Source: Chryseobacterium polytrichastri
Lineage (GTDB): Bacteria > Bacteroidota > Bacteroidia > Flavobacteriales > Weeksellaceae
NCBI RefSeq assembly: GCF_900142445.1
Contig: NZ_FRAV01000036.1
Location: 1-52,024, forward strand
Length of the DNA stretch: 52,024 nucleotides
Direction of reading: 5' to 3'
Part shown: positions 32,344 to 39,858 of the stretch, piece after piece
Numbering within the stretch: the first letter of the stretch is position 1
Layout of the letters: every line of letters begins with the position of its first letter
Notes under the pieces: generated by a model
The model's database searches: none
What the model was told of the DNA's origin: nothing
What the model saw: only the letters and a program-made list of their open reading frames with translations
Made by a program: the position numbers and the translations under genes

Positions 32344-35277
32344 TTAAAGAGTCGCCTGAATTCCAAAAGTTATTGTTCTCATCGCAGGATATCTATAGTA
32401 AGTGGTTCCATCCAATGCTTGCTCAGGATCCATTCCTTTATGGTTGTAGAACGTCAGAAGGTTTTCTCCCTGCAGATAGATTCTGAATTTTTTCAATCCG
32501 ATTTTTTCAAAATAATCCGATGGCAGCGTGTAACCAATACTTACATTTTTCAATCTTGCATAGGTTGCAGAATATAAAAATCTTGAAGAAGCCGTTGTCC
32601 AGTTATTTGTTGTGGTACTTAAACCAGGAACATCTGTATTTGGATTTTCAGGTGTCCATCTGTTTAGTATTTCAGCACTCCAAGATCTTCCACCAAGATT
32701 CCCACTTGACATAATAGATGTATAATCTGTATCTAATATTTTTCCTCCTATTCTGAAAGTTAATAATGCTGATAAATCAAAGTTTTTATAATTGATACTC
32801 GTGGTAAGCCCTCCCATTAATTTTGGAAGTGCAGAACCCTGAAGCTCTCTTGTTGCCTCTCCTACTACTGAAGTTGTACCTTCTACCGTTTGTCCGTTTG
32901 CATCTGTTTTAATGGTTTTCCACAATGGTTTCCCGTTACTAGGATTTACACCAACCCAAGTCGGAAGATAAAAATCATACACTGAACCTCCTTCCGTTAA
33001 AAGCTTTGTTCCGCTAATGATTGACGCTTTAGGTAATTTTGTTATTTTATTATTTAATGTGCTTAAATTCACATCAACATTCCATTCAAAATCTTCTGTT
33101 TTAATTGGGGTAGTAAACAATGAAAATTCAAAACCTGTATTTTTTAATGTCCCGATATTAGCCTGAAAACTACTAAATCCTAAAGATGGAGCCAAAGGCG
33201 TGTCAAATAAAAGATCCTGACTTTTACGTTCAAAATATTCTACATTTCCTTTAATCCTATTGTTAAGAATAGCGAATTCTAATCCTAGATTTAGGTTAAG
33301 ATTGGTTTCCCATTTCAATTCAGGCGTCGGAAGCTTGCTTGCTACAGTTCCTGGTTCACCTAAATTATTATAGAACGTGTATAAGCTCTGATAAGCATAA
33401 TAAATACTTTGGCTGCCTCTCATGATTTTATCATTTCCCTGTCCACCGTAACTTGCACGAAGCGTCAATTGATTGAAGAAATTTAAATCTTTAATAAAAT
33501 TTTCATTCGATGCTTTCCAAGATCCTCCTACTGACCAGAAAGTTCCCCATCTGTTTTCGGGTGCAAATCTTGAAGAACCATCAGATCTTACTGATCCTGA
33601 AACGAAATATTTATTGGCATAATCATATTCTACTTTGCCTAGGAAACTTAATAAACTTAGTTTATCACTATTTCCACTAAATCCTCCTAACAAGGCAGCA
33701 GCATCCGGCTCATAGTAATACGGAAGAGAAAACTGACTTCTATTTCCTGAAATTGTTTGATAGTCGTACTTATAAAATTCCTGACCAGCCAAAAGGTTAA
33801 TATGATGCTGACCGAATTTTTTATCATATGTTAAAATATTACTTGTTGTGTAAGAAAGCGTTCTGGAATTAGTTCTCGTTACCGAACCACCAATTTCCGT
33901 TCCCTGTCCCAATAATGGGTTGGTATAATAATGACCGTTATAGTTCACCAAATCAACAGAAAAACTCGACTTAAATTTTAGTTCAGGTAAAAATGTAAAA
34001 TCTAGAAACCCTTTTCCAGAAAAGTTATCCTCTTTATTTTCGTTTTTATCTAAAGGCAATGTTGCTGCTAAATTCTGATTTTGTAAAGCATTGGATGGTC
34101 TGTATTTTCCAAAGTCGAAAATATTATTCCCACTGGCATCCAACCTATAACTTCCATCGCCGTTTCTTTCGTAATAAGGATAAAATGAAGGAATACTACG
34201 TCCCACATTAATAATATTATCCGAACTTGAATCTGATGAAGGCGGAGCTTGTTGTATGCTATTTGTATAACTTAAGTTTGCCCCAACATTCAGCCATTTT
34301 TTAACTTCAGAATTTAATTTTAATCTCGTGCTGTATTTTTTAAAGCCTGATTCAATAGCAACTCCTTTATCATCCAAATACCCTAAGGAGAAATAATAAT
34401 TACTTTTATCACTTCCACCACTGAAATCTAAATCTACTTGATTTCTTGCCGCAGTTCTCTGAAGAACATTCGCCCAATTATCATCCCATAAAGCTTTTGC
34501 ACCGGGTAATAATTTTCCGTCTGTTCCTACAGGTTTTGCAAAATTTGAACCGTAAGGATTAATTCCTAAGCCATTGCTTCCTGAAATTAAAGCATCACTC
34601 GCCATTTGAGCGGCCTGTTGTGGAGCAATTTGATTGGCAACAAAACCATTTCTCAACGCTTCCCAATACAATTCAAAATACTGGTCAGTCGTTACTTGTT
34701 TATAATCTCTCACAGCTCTTGAAGAGAATCCCTGACTTATATTAAAATTAATACGCGACTCTCCTTTTTTACCGGATTTTGTTGTAATGATAATAACCCC
34801 GTTTGCTCCTCTTGAACCATATAAAGAACTTGCGGTAGCATCTTTCAACACACTGATTGATTCAATATCATTCGGGCTAATGGCATTCAGGTTTCCATCA
34901 AAAGGAAGTCCGTCTACCACATATAATGGATCGCTGGATGCACTCACAGAACCAATTCCTCGAATACGAACAGAGGCTACGGCACCGGGTTGTCCAGAAG
35001 CACTTACCGCCTGAAGTCCGGCAACCTGCCCTTCCAAAGCTTTTGTAATATTCGTAACCGGTCTGTTGTTGATTTTATCACTTGAAATGGTTGCCACAGA
35101 ACCTGTGTAACTATTTTTTTTAGCTTTTCCGTAAGCTACCACTACCACTTCATCAATCTCCTTTTCACGAAGGGTATCTTTTTTTGTTTCCTGACCATGT
35201 ACACTGGCAATTCCTAAGAAAAATACAGCAACTGGTGGAATCCAAATTTTAGAATTAATTAAACTTTTACCAATCAT
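32344..35277 (-). CDS. SusC/RagA TonB-linked outer-membrane receptor (SAM-riboswitch controlled)
   Basis: This outer-membrane receptor is 977 residues from the ATG at 35277; a TTG two codons upstream is less likely. A signal peptide ending VHGQ leads to a short linker with TonB-box-like IDEVVVVAYGKAK. The plug carries VAGLQAVSASGQPGAVASVR, then GVGSVSA-like IRGIGSVSASSDPLYVVDG and SLYGSRGANGVIIITTKSG. The usual N-terminal carboxypeptidase-like domain of SusC proteins is absent. The barrel ends FGIQATL. It partners the SusD protein 19 bp downstream. A SAM-I riboswitch in the leader suggests import of methionine, its peptides or another sulfur compound. Confidence 0.93.
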   Translation of the reverse strand: MIGKSLINSKIWIPPVAVFFLGIASVHGQETKKDTLREKEIDEVVVVAYGKAKKNSYTGSVATISSDKINNRPVTNITKALEGQVAGLQAVSASGQPGAVASVRIRGIGSVSASSDPLYVVDGLPFDGNLNAISPNDIESISVLKDATASSLYGSRGANGVIIITTKSGKKGESRINFNISQGFSSRAVRDYKQVTTDQYFELYWEALRNGFVANQIAPQQAAQMASDALISGSNGLGINPYGSNFAKPVGTDGKLLPGAKALWDDNWANVLQRTAARNQVDLDFSGGSDKSNYYFSLGYLDDKGVAIESGFKKYSTRLKLNSEVKKWLNVGANLSYTNSIQQAPPSSDSSSDNIINVGRSIPSFYPYYERNGDGSYRLDASGNNIFDFGKYRPSNALQNQNLAATLPLDKNENKEDNFSGKGFLDFTFLPELKFKSSFSVDLVNYNGHYYTNPLLGQGTEIGGSVTRTNSRTLSYTTSNILTYDKKFGQHHINLLAGQEFYKYDYQTISGNRSQFSLPYYYEPDAAALLGGFSGNSDKLSLLSFLGKVEYDYANKYFVSGSVRSDGSSRFAPENRWGTFWSVGGSWKASNENFIKDLNFFNQLTLRASYGGQGNDKIMRGSQSIYYAYQSLYTFYNNLGEPGTVASKLPTPELKWETNLNLNLGLEFAILNNRIKGNVEYFERKSQDLLFDTPLAPSLGFSSFQANIGTLKNTGFEFSLFTTPIKTEDFEWNVDVNLSTLNNKITKLPKASIISGTKLLTEGGSVYDFYLPTWVGVNPSNGKPLWKTIKTDANGQTVEGTTSVVGEATRELQGSALPKLMGGLTTSINYKNFDLSALLTFRIGGKILDTDYTSIMSSGNLGGRSWSAEILNRWTPENPNTDVPGLSTTTNNWTTASSRFLYSATYARLKNVSIGYTLPSDYFEKIGLKKFRIYLQGENLLTFYNHKGMDPEQALDGTTYYRYPAMRTITFGIQATL

Positions 35278-35361
35278 AATCAATTTTATTTATCAAATAT
35301 TAAAAACTAACCCTTTATAGAAAAGTCAGCAAAAGTCATCGATAAATACGATTAACCAAAT

Positions 35362-35456
35362 GCTTATTTTTCCTTTAAAGGCTGAATGTAACACCTTGCG
35401 CAACGCAGGTTGTTAAGACTTCACAGGGTCAGTTCCCTCCATCTTTCTTTATAAGC
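35362..35456 (-). ncRNA. SAM-I (S-box) riboswitch
   Basis: The minus strand carries the S-box landmarks in order. They are P1 left GCTTAT, the kink-turn side AAAGAAAGATGGAGGGAACT, the GACCC...GAAGTC core, ACAACCTGCGTTGCGCAAGG as the P3 hairpin, GGTGTTACATTC, and P1 right ATAAGC at 35362-35367. It lies about 85 bp before the SusC start and just after a promoter box at 35474-35481. Such riboswitches usually lower expression when S-adenosylmethionine is plentiful. Confidence 0.85.
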
Positions 35457-35473
35457 CGATCGAAATATGTTTG

Positions 35474-35511
35474 CAAATCTAAAAACAATTAGTCTACAAA
35501 ACAAGTAGACT
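35474..35511 (-). promoter_or_regulatory. promoter of the SAM-controlled SusCD operon with overlapping palindrome
   Basis: The minus strand has -7 box TAGATTTG (35474-35481) and a TTG at 35502-35504, 20 bp away. A perfect inverted repeat, AGTCTAC-AAAACAA-GTAGACT (35491-35511), overlaps the -33 position and may bind a regulator in addition to the riboswitch. The remaining part of this 416-bp gap, toward aroQ, shows nothing clear. Confidence 0.55.
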
Positions 35512-35699
35512 TTAATATTTTTAATGATAATTTGATAAAAATTATGTTAATAAAAACTTAAAAACCACTAAAATAAGCACTTAAGAAAATTATTGATTTT
35601 GTAAATATGAGAAATATCATTAAAAATAATACAAAGCATCATTTCCAATTAAAATCAAAAATTTGAGTCTTAATTGAAAAAACTTTTTAAATTTATACT

Positions 35700-36110
35700 A
35701 TGAAAATTTTAATTGTAAACGGTCCCAACCTGAATCTTTTAGGAACAAGAGAACCAGAAATTTACGGAACACTTTCTATGGAAGATTATTTGGAAAATTT
35801 AAAATCTGAATTCCCTTCTCATGAATTAGAATATTATCAATCGAATATTGAAGGAGAAATCATTAACAGACTTCAGAAGGATGATTTTGAGGCGTTGGTC
35901 ATTAATCCTGGCGCTTACACGCATTATTCTTATGCAATTGCTGACTGCTTAAAGAATATTCAAAAGCAAAAAGTGGAAGTTCACATTAGTAATATCTACA
36001 AAAGAGAAGAATTTCGTCAAAAATCTGTGACAGCTGCCTACACTGATGCTGTTTTATCCGGCTTTGGAATGGATGGATATAGATTGGCGATCTTGAGTTT
36101 TAAATCATGA
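35700..36110 (+). CDS. aroQ: type II 3-dehydroquinate dehydratase
   Basis: This 136-residue enzyme dehydrates 3-dehydroquinate to 3-dehydroshikimate in the shikimate pathway. Type II signatures are clear: VNGPNLNLLGTREPEIYG at the N-terminus (the Tyr here acts as base), INPGAYTHYSYAI with the catalytic His, and HISNIYKREEFRQKSVTA. The length is slightly short for the family (usually about 140-150) but no motif is missing. It is a cytoplasmic, probably dodecameric enzyme. It is transcribed alone, toward the leftward pckA gene, with a terminator between. Confidence 0.97.
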   Translation: MKILIVNGPNLNLLGTREPEIYGTLSMEDYLENLKSEFPSHELEYYQSNIEGEIINRLQKDDFEALVINPGAYTHYSYAIADCLKNIQKQKVEVHISNIYKREEFRQKSVTAAYTDAVLSGFGMDGYRLAILSFKS

Positions 36111-36117
36111 TTTAAAA

Positions 36118-36192
36118 TCCCACAAATTTCACAAATTTTCACAGATTAAAACATAACGTAAACATCTGCGTAGATCTGTGAAATCTGTGGGA
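36118..36192. repeat. palindromic intergenic repeat, copy 2
   Basis: TCCCACAAATTTCACA opens a left arm and a near-complement ending CTGTGGGA at 36192 closes it, with several mismatches. The arms resemble those of the repeat at 19851-19953. It starts 8 bp after the aroQ stop and precedes the terminator. Confidence 0.65.
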
Positions 36193-36211
36193 AAATTTAT
36201 ATTGAAATAAA

Positions 36212-36237
36212 AAAACCTCATCAATTGATGAGGTTTT
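36212..36237. terminator. bidirectional terminator between aroQ and pckA
   Basis: AAAACCTCATCAA and TTGATGAGGTTTT are perfect 13-bp complements with no loop bases outside the stem centre. A and T runs on both strands fit termination of convergent aroQ and pckA transcripts. Confidence 0.85.
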
Positions 36238-36243
36238 CTATTT

Positions 36244-37863
36244 TTAGTTTGTTGTCTGTTGTTGTAATTGAGGTCCTGAAGCAATAAGCTTTTTCCCTTC
36301 TTCTGTATTACAATACTGATCAAAGTTTTTGATGTATCTTGAGGCAAGATCTTTTGCTTTCTCTTCCCACTCAGTAACTTCGTTGTATGTATTTCTAGGA
36401 TCTAAAATACCTTCAGAAACGTTTGGTAATTCTGTAGGAATCTCCAAGTTCATGATAGGAATTCTAGTTTTAGGAGCATTTTCAATTGATCCATCAATGA
36501 TCGCATCAATAATCGCTCTTGTATCTTTTAAAGAAATTCTCTTTCCGGTACCATTCCATCCAGTATTTACCAAATAAGCTTTAGCACCGTGTTCCTTCAT
36601 TTTACCAATCAATGTTTTAGAATACATTGTTGGGTGTAATGTTAAGAACGCTTCACCAAATGCAGGTGAGAATGATGGTTCAGGAGAAGTAATTCCTCTT
36701 TCAGTTCCGGCTAATTTTGAAGTATAACCGCAAAGGAAGTGATATTGAGCTTGGTTTTCATCTAAAACAGAAACCGGAGGCAATACTCCGAATGCATCAG
36801 CAGAAAGATAAACAATCTTACTTGCGTGGCCTGCTTTTGAAGGCAAAACTATTTTATTGATATGATAAATCGGATAAGAAACTCTAGTATTTTCTGTGAT
36901 TGATCCGTCAGTATAATCAGATACTCCGTTGTTTACCACAACGTTTTCAAGAAGCGCATCTCTTTTAATCGCTCTGAAAATATCCGGTTCTTTTTCTTCA
37001 GAAAGGTCAATAACTTTAGCATAGCAACCACCTTCGTAGTTGAATACTCCATTGTTATCCCAACCGTGTTCGTCATCACCGATCAAATATCTTTTAGGAT
37101 CTGCAGATAATGTAGTTTTTCCTGTTCCAGAAAGTCCGAAGAAAAGAGCAACATCTCCCTCTTCACCTACGTTTGCAGAACAGTGCATAGAAGCCATTCC
37201 TTTCAATGGAAGGTAATAGTTCATCATTGCAAACATTCCTTTTTTCATTTCTCCACCGTACCAAGTACCACCAATAATCTGAAGTTTTTCAGTAAGGTTG
37301 AACATTACGAAGTTCTCAGAATTTAATCCTTGCTCTTCCCAGTTCGGGTTTGTAGTTTTAGATCCGTTGATTACAGTAAAATCCGGCTCTCCGAAGTTTT
37401 CTAACTCGTAGTGAGAAGGACGGATGAACATATTAGTAACAAAATGCGCCTGCCATGCAACCTCTACAATAAATCTTACTTTAAGTCTAGTATCTGCATT
37501 CGTTCCACAGAAAGCATCTACAACATAAATTTTCTTAGAAGTTGAAAGCTGGTTCAACACTAATTCCTTACAAGACTGGAAAATTTCCGGAGAAGTTGGT
37601 AAATTTACTTTACCATCCCAGAAAATCGTGTCTTTTGTAACATCATCCTGTACAATGTATCTATCTTTAGGAGAACGACCTGTGAAAATTCCTGTTTTTA
37701 CTGATACCGCACCAGATTCTGTAAGCTCTGCTTTTTCAAAGCCTTGGTTTTCAGGAGAAATTTCAGCTTGATATAACTCTTCATAAGAAGGATTATATTG
37801 TATTTCATAGTCTCCTTTAATCCCTAATTTTTCTAAATCTTGGATGATTTTAGCGTGTTTCAT
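36244..37863 (-). CDS. pckA: ATP-dependent phosphoenolpyruvate carboxykinase
   Basis: This 539-residue enzyme converts oxaloacetate and ATP to phosphoenolpyruvate and CO2, the first committed step of gluconeogenesis. Visible motifs are the P-loop GLSGTGKTTLSADP, the metal/kinase-2 motif LIGDDEHGWD, TGRSPKDRYIV near the substrate site, and NTGWNGTGKRIS in the adenine-binding region. Length and order match the bacterial ATP type. The promoter box TAATTTTG (37899-37906) lies about 36 bp upstream of the ATG. It is monocistronic and ends at a strong bidirectional terminator. Confidence 0.98.
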   Translation of the reverse strand: MKHAKIIQDLEKLGIKGDYEIQYNPSYEELYQAEISPENQGFEKAELTESGAVSVKTGIFTGRSPKDRYIVQDDVTKDTIFWDGKVNLPTSPEIFQSCKELVLNQLSTSKKIYVVDAFCGTNADTRLKVRFIVEVAWQAHFVTNMFIRPSHYELENFGEPDFTVINGSKTTNPNWEEQGLNSENFVMFNLTEKLQIIGGTWYGGEMKKGMFAMMNYYLPLKGMASMHCSANVGEEGDVALFFGLSGTGKTTLSADPKRYLIGDDEHGWDNNGVFNYEGGCYAKVIDLSEEKEPDIFRAIKRDALLENVVVNNGVSDYTDGSITENTRVSYPIYHINKIVLPSKAGHASKIVYLSADAFGVLPPVSVLDENQAQYHFLCGYTSKLAGTERGITSPEPSFSPAFGEAFLTLHPTMYSKTLIGKMKEHGAKAYLVNTGWNGTGKRISLKDTRAIIDAIIDGSIENAPKTRIPIMNLEIPTELPNVSEGILDPRNTYNEVTEWEEKAKDLASRYIKNFDQYCNTEEGKKLIASGPQLQQQTTN

Positions 37864-37898
37864 TTTACTTATATTTTCTATTTCTTTTTTGGGTTCAA

Positions 37899-37906
37899 CA
37901 AAATTA
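37899..37906 (-). promoter_or_regulatory. Bacteroidota -7 box of pckA
   Basis: The minus strand reads TAATTTTG, matching TAnnTTTG, about 36 bp before the pckA ATG. No good TTG is seen at -33. Confidence 0.4.
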
Positions 37907-37963
37907 ATATTAATTAATTGTTAAAGGTGGTTTAAATATAATGATATAAGTCAGATTGGCAAA

Positions 37964-37997
37964 TAAAAAAACCTCTTTGTAAAATACTGATTACAAA
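37964..37997 (-). terminator. terminator after the GHMP kinase gene
   Basis: TTTGTAA and TTACAAA pair across an 8-base loop, followed on the minus strand by GAGG and a run of seven T. The stem overlaps the stop codon of the GHMP kinase gene. Confidence 0.5.
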
Positions 37998-38896
37998 TTA
38001 ATTATCTCATGCCATTCAAAAACAGTCGTAAAACCTTTTCCCCAAAAATAGTCCTTAAAGCCGTCAAATTTGGCACTCATGACAAAATCTCCGCCCCAAG
38101 CGCCCAAACTTTTCACAAATGAAGGGCAATCTTCGAAAAACTTTTGTTTAACTGTAGGAATTTCAAGAAAATTAGCTATTTTTTGCTCATGAATCACCAT
38201 TAGTTGAGAAAATTTTTCCAATTCACTGCATAACAAAATATTCTTTGTGAGATTCGAAAATTCATCAACCAGTTTTTGAGACTTTGTTTTTGACTTGTAA
38301 AAATTGATTCCTTCGCGGCTATCTTGCTTTTGATTGAGGTGAATAAAAATAAGCTCATTTTTAAAAGAAGGGTTAAAATTTACCTTCTCATATTTGATCT
38401 CAGGTTTACTTTGAAAAAGGATGGCAGATTTCTCTTTAGCAACTGCAATATCGTAACCGCTTCCTCCCAAACTGATAGAGTTTAAATGAAAAGGATCTAT
38501 TTCAGCCCATTCCGCAAGATTATTCATCAGCGTAGAACTACTTCCAAGACCATAATCGGCCTGGAACTGAAGGTTTGTTTTTAAATGATAAGAATGTGTG
38601 CTTTTGAATTTGGTTTCAGAAAGACTCTGAACATTTTTTAAGGTTTTTAAGATAAATTCAGCACTAGAAGTAATGTTGGTTTCTATGACCTGCCAGCTTT
38701 TATAATCAATGACAGCTTTTAACCATAATTTATTTTGATGATATGCTTCCCAGATAATCAAAGACTTTCCATCCTGCTTTTCATCAAAGAAAAACTCTTG
38801 TCCTAGCTTGGTGGGTACCGCTAAGACAAGAGCTCCGTCTATCGCGAAATATTCTGAAGTAAGCATAAGCTTTCCCGGTGAAAATATCTCGCTCAT
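37991..38896 (-). CDS. GYDIA family GHMP kinase
   Basis: This 301-residue protein is a GHMP-superfamily kinase. It opens with FSPGKLMLTSEYFAIDGALV (substrate-site P-G-K), has the nucleotide motif YGLGSSSTLMNNLAEWA (about 115-131), and carries GGSGYDIAVAK, which names the GYDIA subfamily of Bacteroidota. A third motif, LGAWGGDFVMSAKFDG, is near the C-terminus. The subfamily is thought to act in the mevalonate pathway, possibly as mevalonate or phosphomevalonate kinase, but the substrate cannot be fixed from sequence. It follows fabD by 10 bp and is probably co-transcribed. Confidence 0.88.
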   Translation of the reverse strand: MSEIFSPGKLMLTSEYFAIDGALVLAVPTKLGQEFFFDEKQDGKSLIIWEAYHQNKLWLKAVIDYKSWQVIETNITSSAEFILKTLKNVQSLSETKFKSTHSYHLKTNLQFQADYGLGSSSTLMNNLAEWAEIDPFHLNSISLGGSGYDIAVAKEKSAILFQSKPEIKYEKVNFNPSFKNELIFIHLNQKQDSREGINFYKSKTKSQKLVDEFSNLTKNILLCSELEKFSQLMVIHEQKIANFLEIPTVKQKFFEDCPSFVKSLGAWGGDFVMSAKFDGFKDYFWGKGFTTVFEWHEIINL

Positions 38897-38906
38897 AATT
38901 TGTTAA

Positions 38907-39782
38907 TTAAATTGCAGAAGCAACATCTACAGAATTGTCAATTTTCTTGATCAATCCTTGAAGTGTTTTCCCTGGTCCAACTTCAATGAAGTTTGTTGCA
39001 CCATCTTTAATCATATTTTGAACAGACTGTGTCCATTTTACCGGACCTGTTAATTGTGCAATCAAATTTTGCTTGATCTCCTCAGGGTTGGTTACCGCTG
39101 TGGTCGTGATATTCTGATAAACAGGAATCGTAGCTTTTCTGAATTTTGTTTTTTCAATTGCCGCTGCCAGTCTTTCTTGTGCCGGCTGCATCAATGGAGA
39201 ATGGAATGCTCCATTCACAGGTAATAATAAAGCTCTTTTAGCTCCTGCTTCTTTCAATTTTGCGCAAGCTTCTTCAACCGCTGCTGTCTCACCAGAAATT
39301 ACCAATTGTCCGGGACAGTTGTAATTTGCAGGAACAACAATTCCGTTGATCTGTGCACAGATTTCTTCAACTCTAGCATCTTCTAATCCTAAAATTGCTG
39401 CCATAGAACTTGGGTTGGCGTTGCAAGCATCTTGCATTGCTTTTGCTCTTTCAGAAACTAATTTCAGACCGTCATCAAAAGATAAAACTCCATTGGCAAC
39501 TAATGCTGAAAATTCTCCTAAAGAATGTCCTGCAACCATTTCAGCTCCAAGACCGTTCACTGCTTTAAGTGCAGCAACAGAATGTATAAAAATTGAAGGT
39601 TGAGTAACCTCTGTTTTTTTAAGGTCTTCATCTGCGCCATTAAACATAATGGAAAGGATGTCGAACCCTAAAATTTCGTTGGCAGATTCCATCAGATCTT
39701 TTATATCTTTTCTAGAATCATACAATTCTTTTCCCATTCCTACGAACTGAGAACCCTGCCCAGGAAATACAAGTGCTTTCAT
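38907..39782 (-). CDS. fabD: malonyl-CoA:ACP transacylase
   Basis: This enzyme, 291 residues from the ATG at 39782, moves malonyl groups from CoA to acyl carrier protein for fatty-acid synthesis. It begins MKALVFPGQGSQFVGMG. The active-site serine is in GHSLGEFSAL and the catalytic histidine in NGAFHSPLM; an arginine in SERAKAMQ contacts the malonyl carboxylate. Eight codons upstream (to 39806) are open but lie next to the promoter, so I exclude them. A TATATTTG box (39804-39811) lies close upstream. Confidence 0.96.
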   Translation of the reverse strand: MKALVFPGQGSQFVGMGKELYDSRKDIKDLMESANEILGFDILSIMFNGADEDLKKTEVTQPSIFIHSVAALKAVNGLGAEMVAGHSLGEFSALVANGVLSFDDGLKLVSERAKAMQDACNANPSSMAAILGLEDARVEEICAQINGIVVPANYNCPGQLVISGETAAVEEACAKLKEAGAKRALLLPVNGAFHSPLMQPAQERLAAAIEKTKFRKATIPVYQNITTTAVTNPEEIKQNLIAQLTGPVKWTQSVQNMIKDGATNFIEVGPGKTLQGLIKKIDNSVDVASAI

Positions 39783-39803
39783 GTATTGATTTAAAATATT
39801 ATA

Positions 39804-39811
39804 CAAATATA
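39804..39811 (-). promoter_or_regulatory. Bacteroidota -7 box of fabD
   Basis: The minus strand reads TATATTTG, matching TAnnTTTG, about 21 bp before the fabD ATG at 39782. Its position supports the shorter fabD start. Confidence 0.45.
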
Positions 39812-39858
39812 AATATAAATATAATGTTAACGTTTTTCTTTAAACTGATCCGAATCAT

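Noticed and set aside
35491..35511. AGTCTAC half-sites resemble part of the TetR operators at 2793 and 3499.
   Set aside because: The half-sites face the opposite way and are spaced differently, and the loci are 32 kb apart, so shared regulation is not supported.
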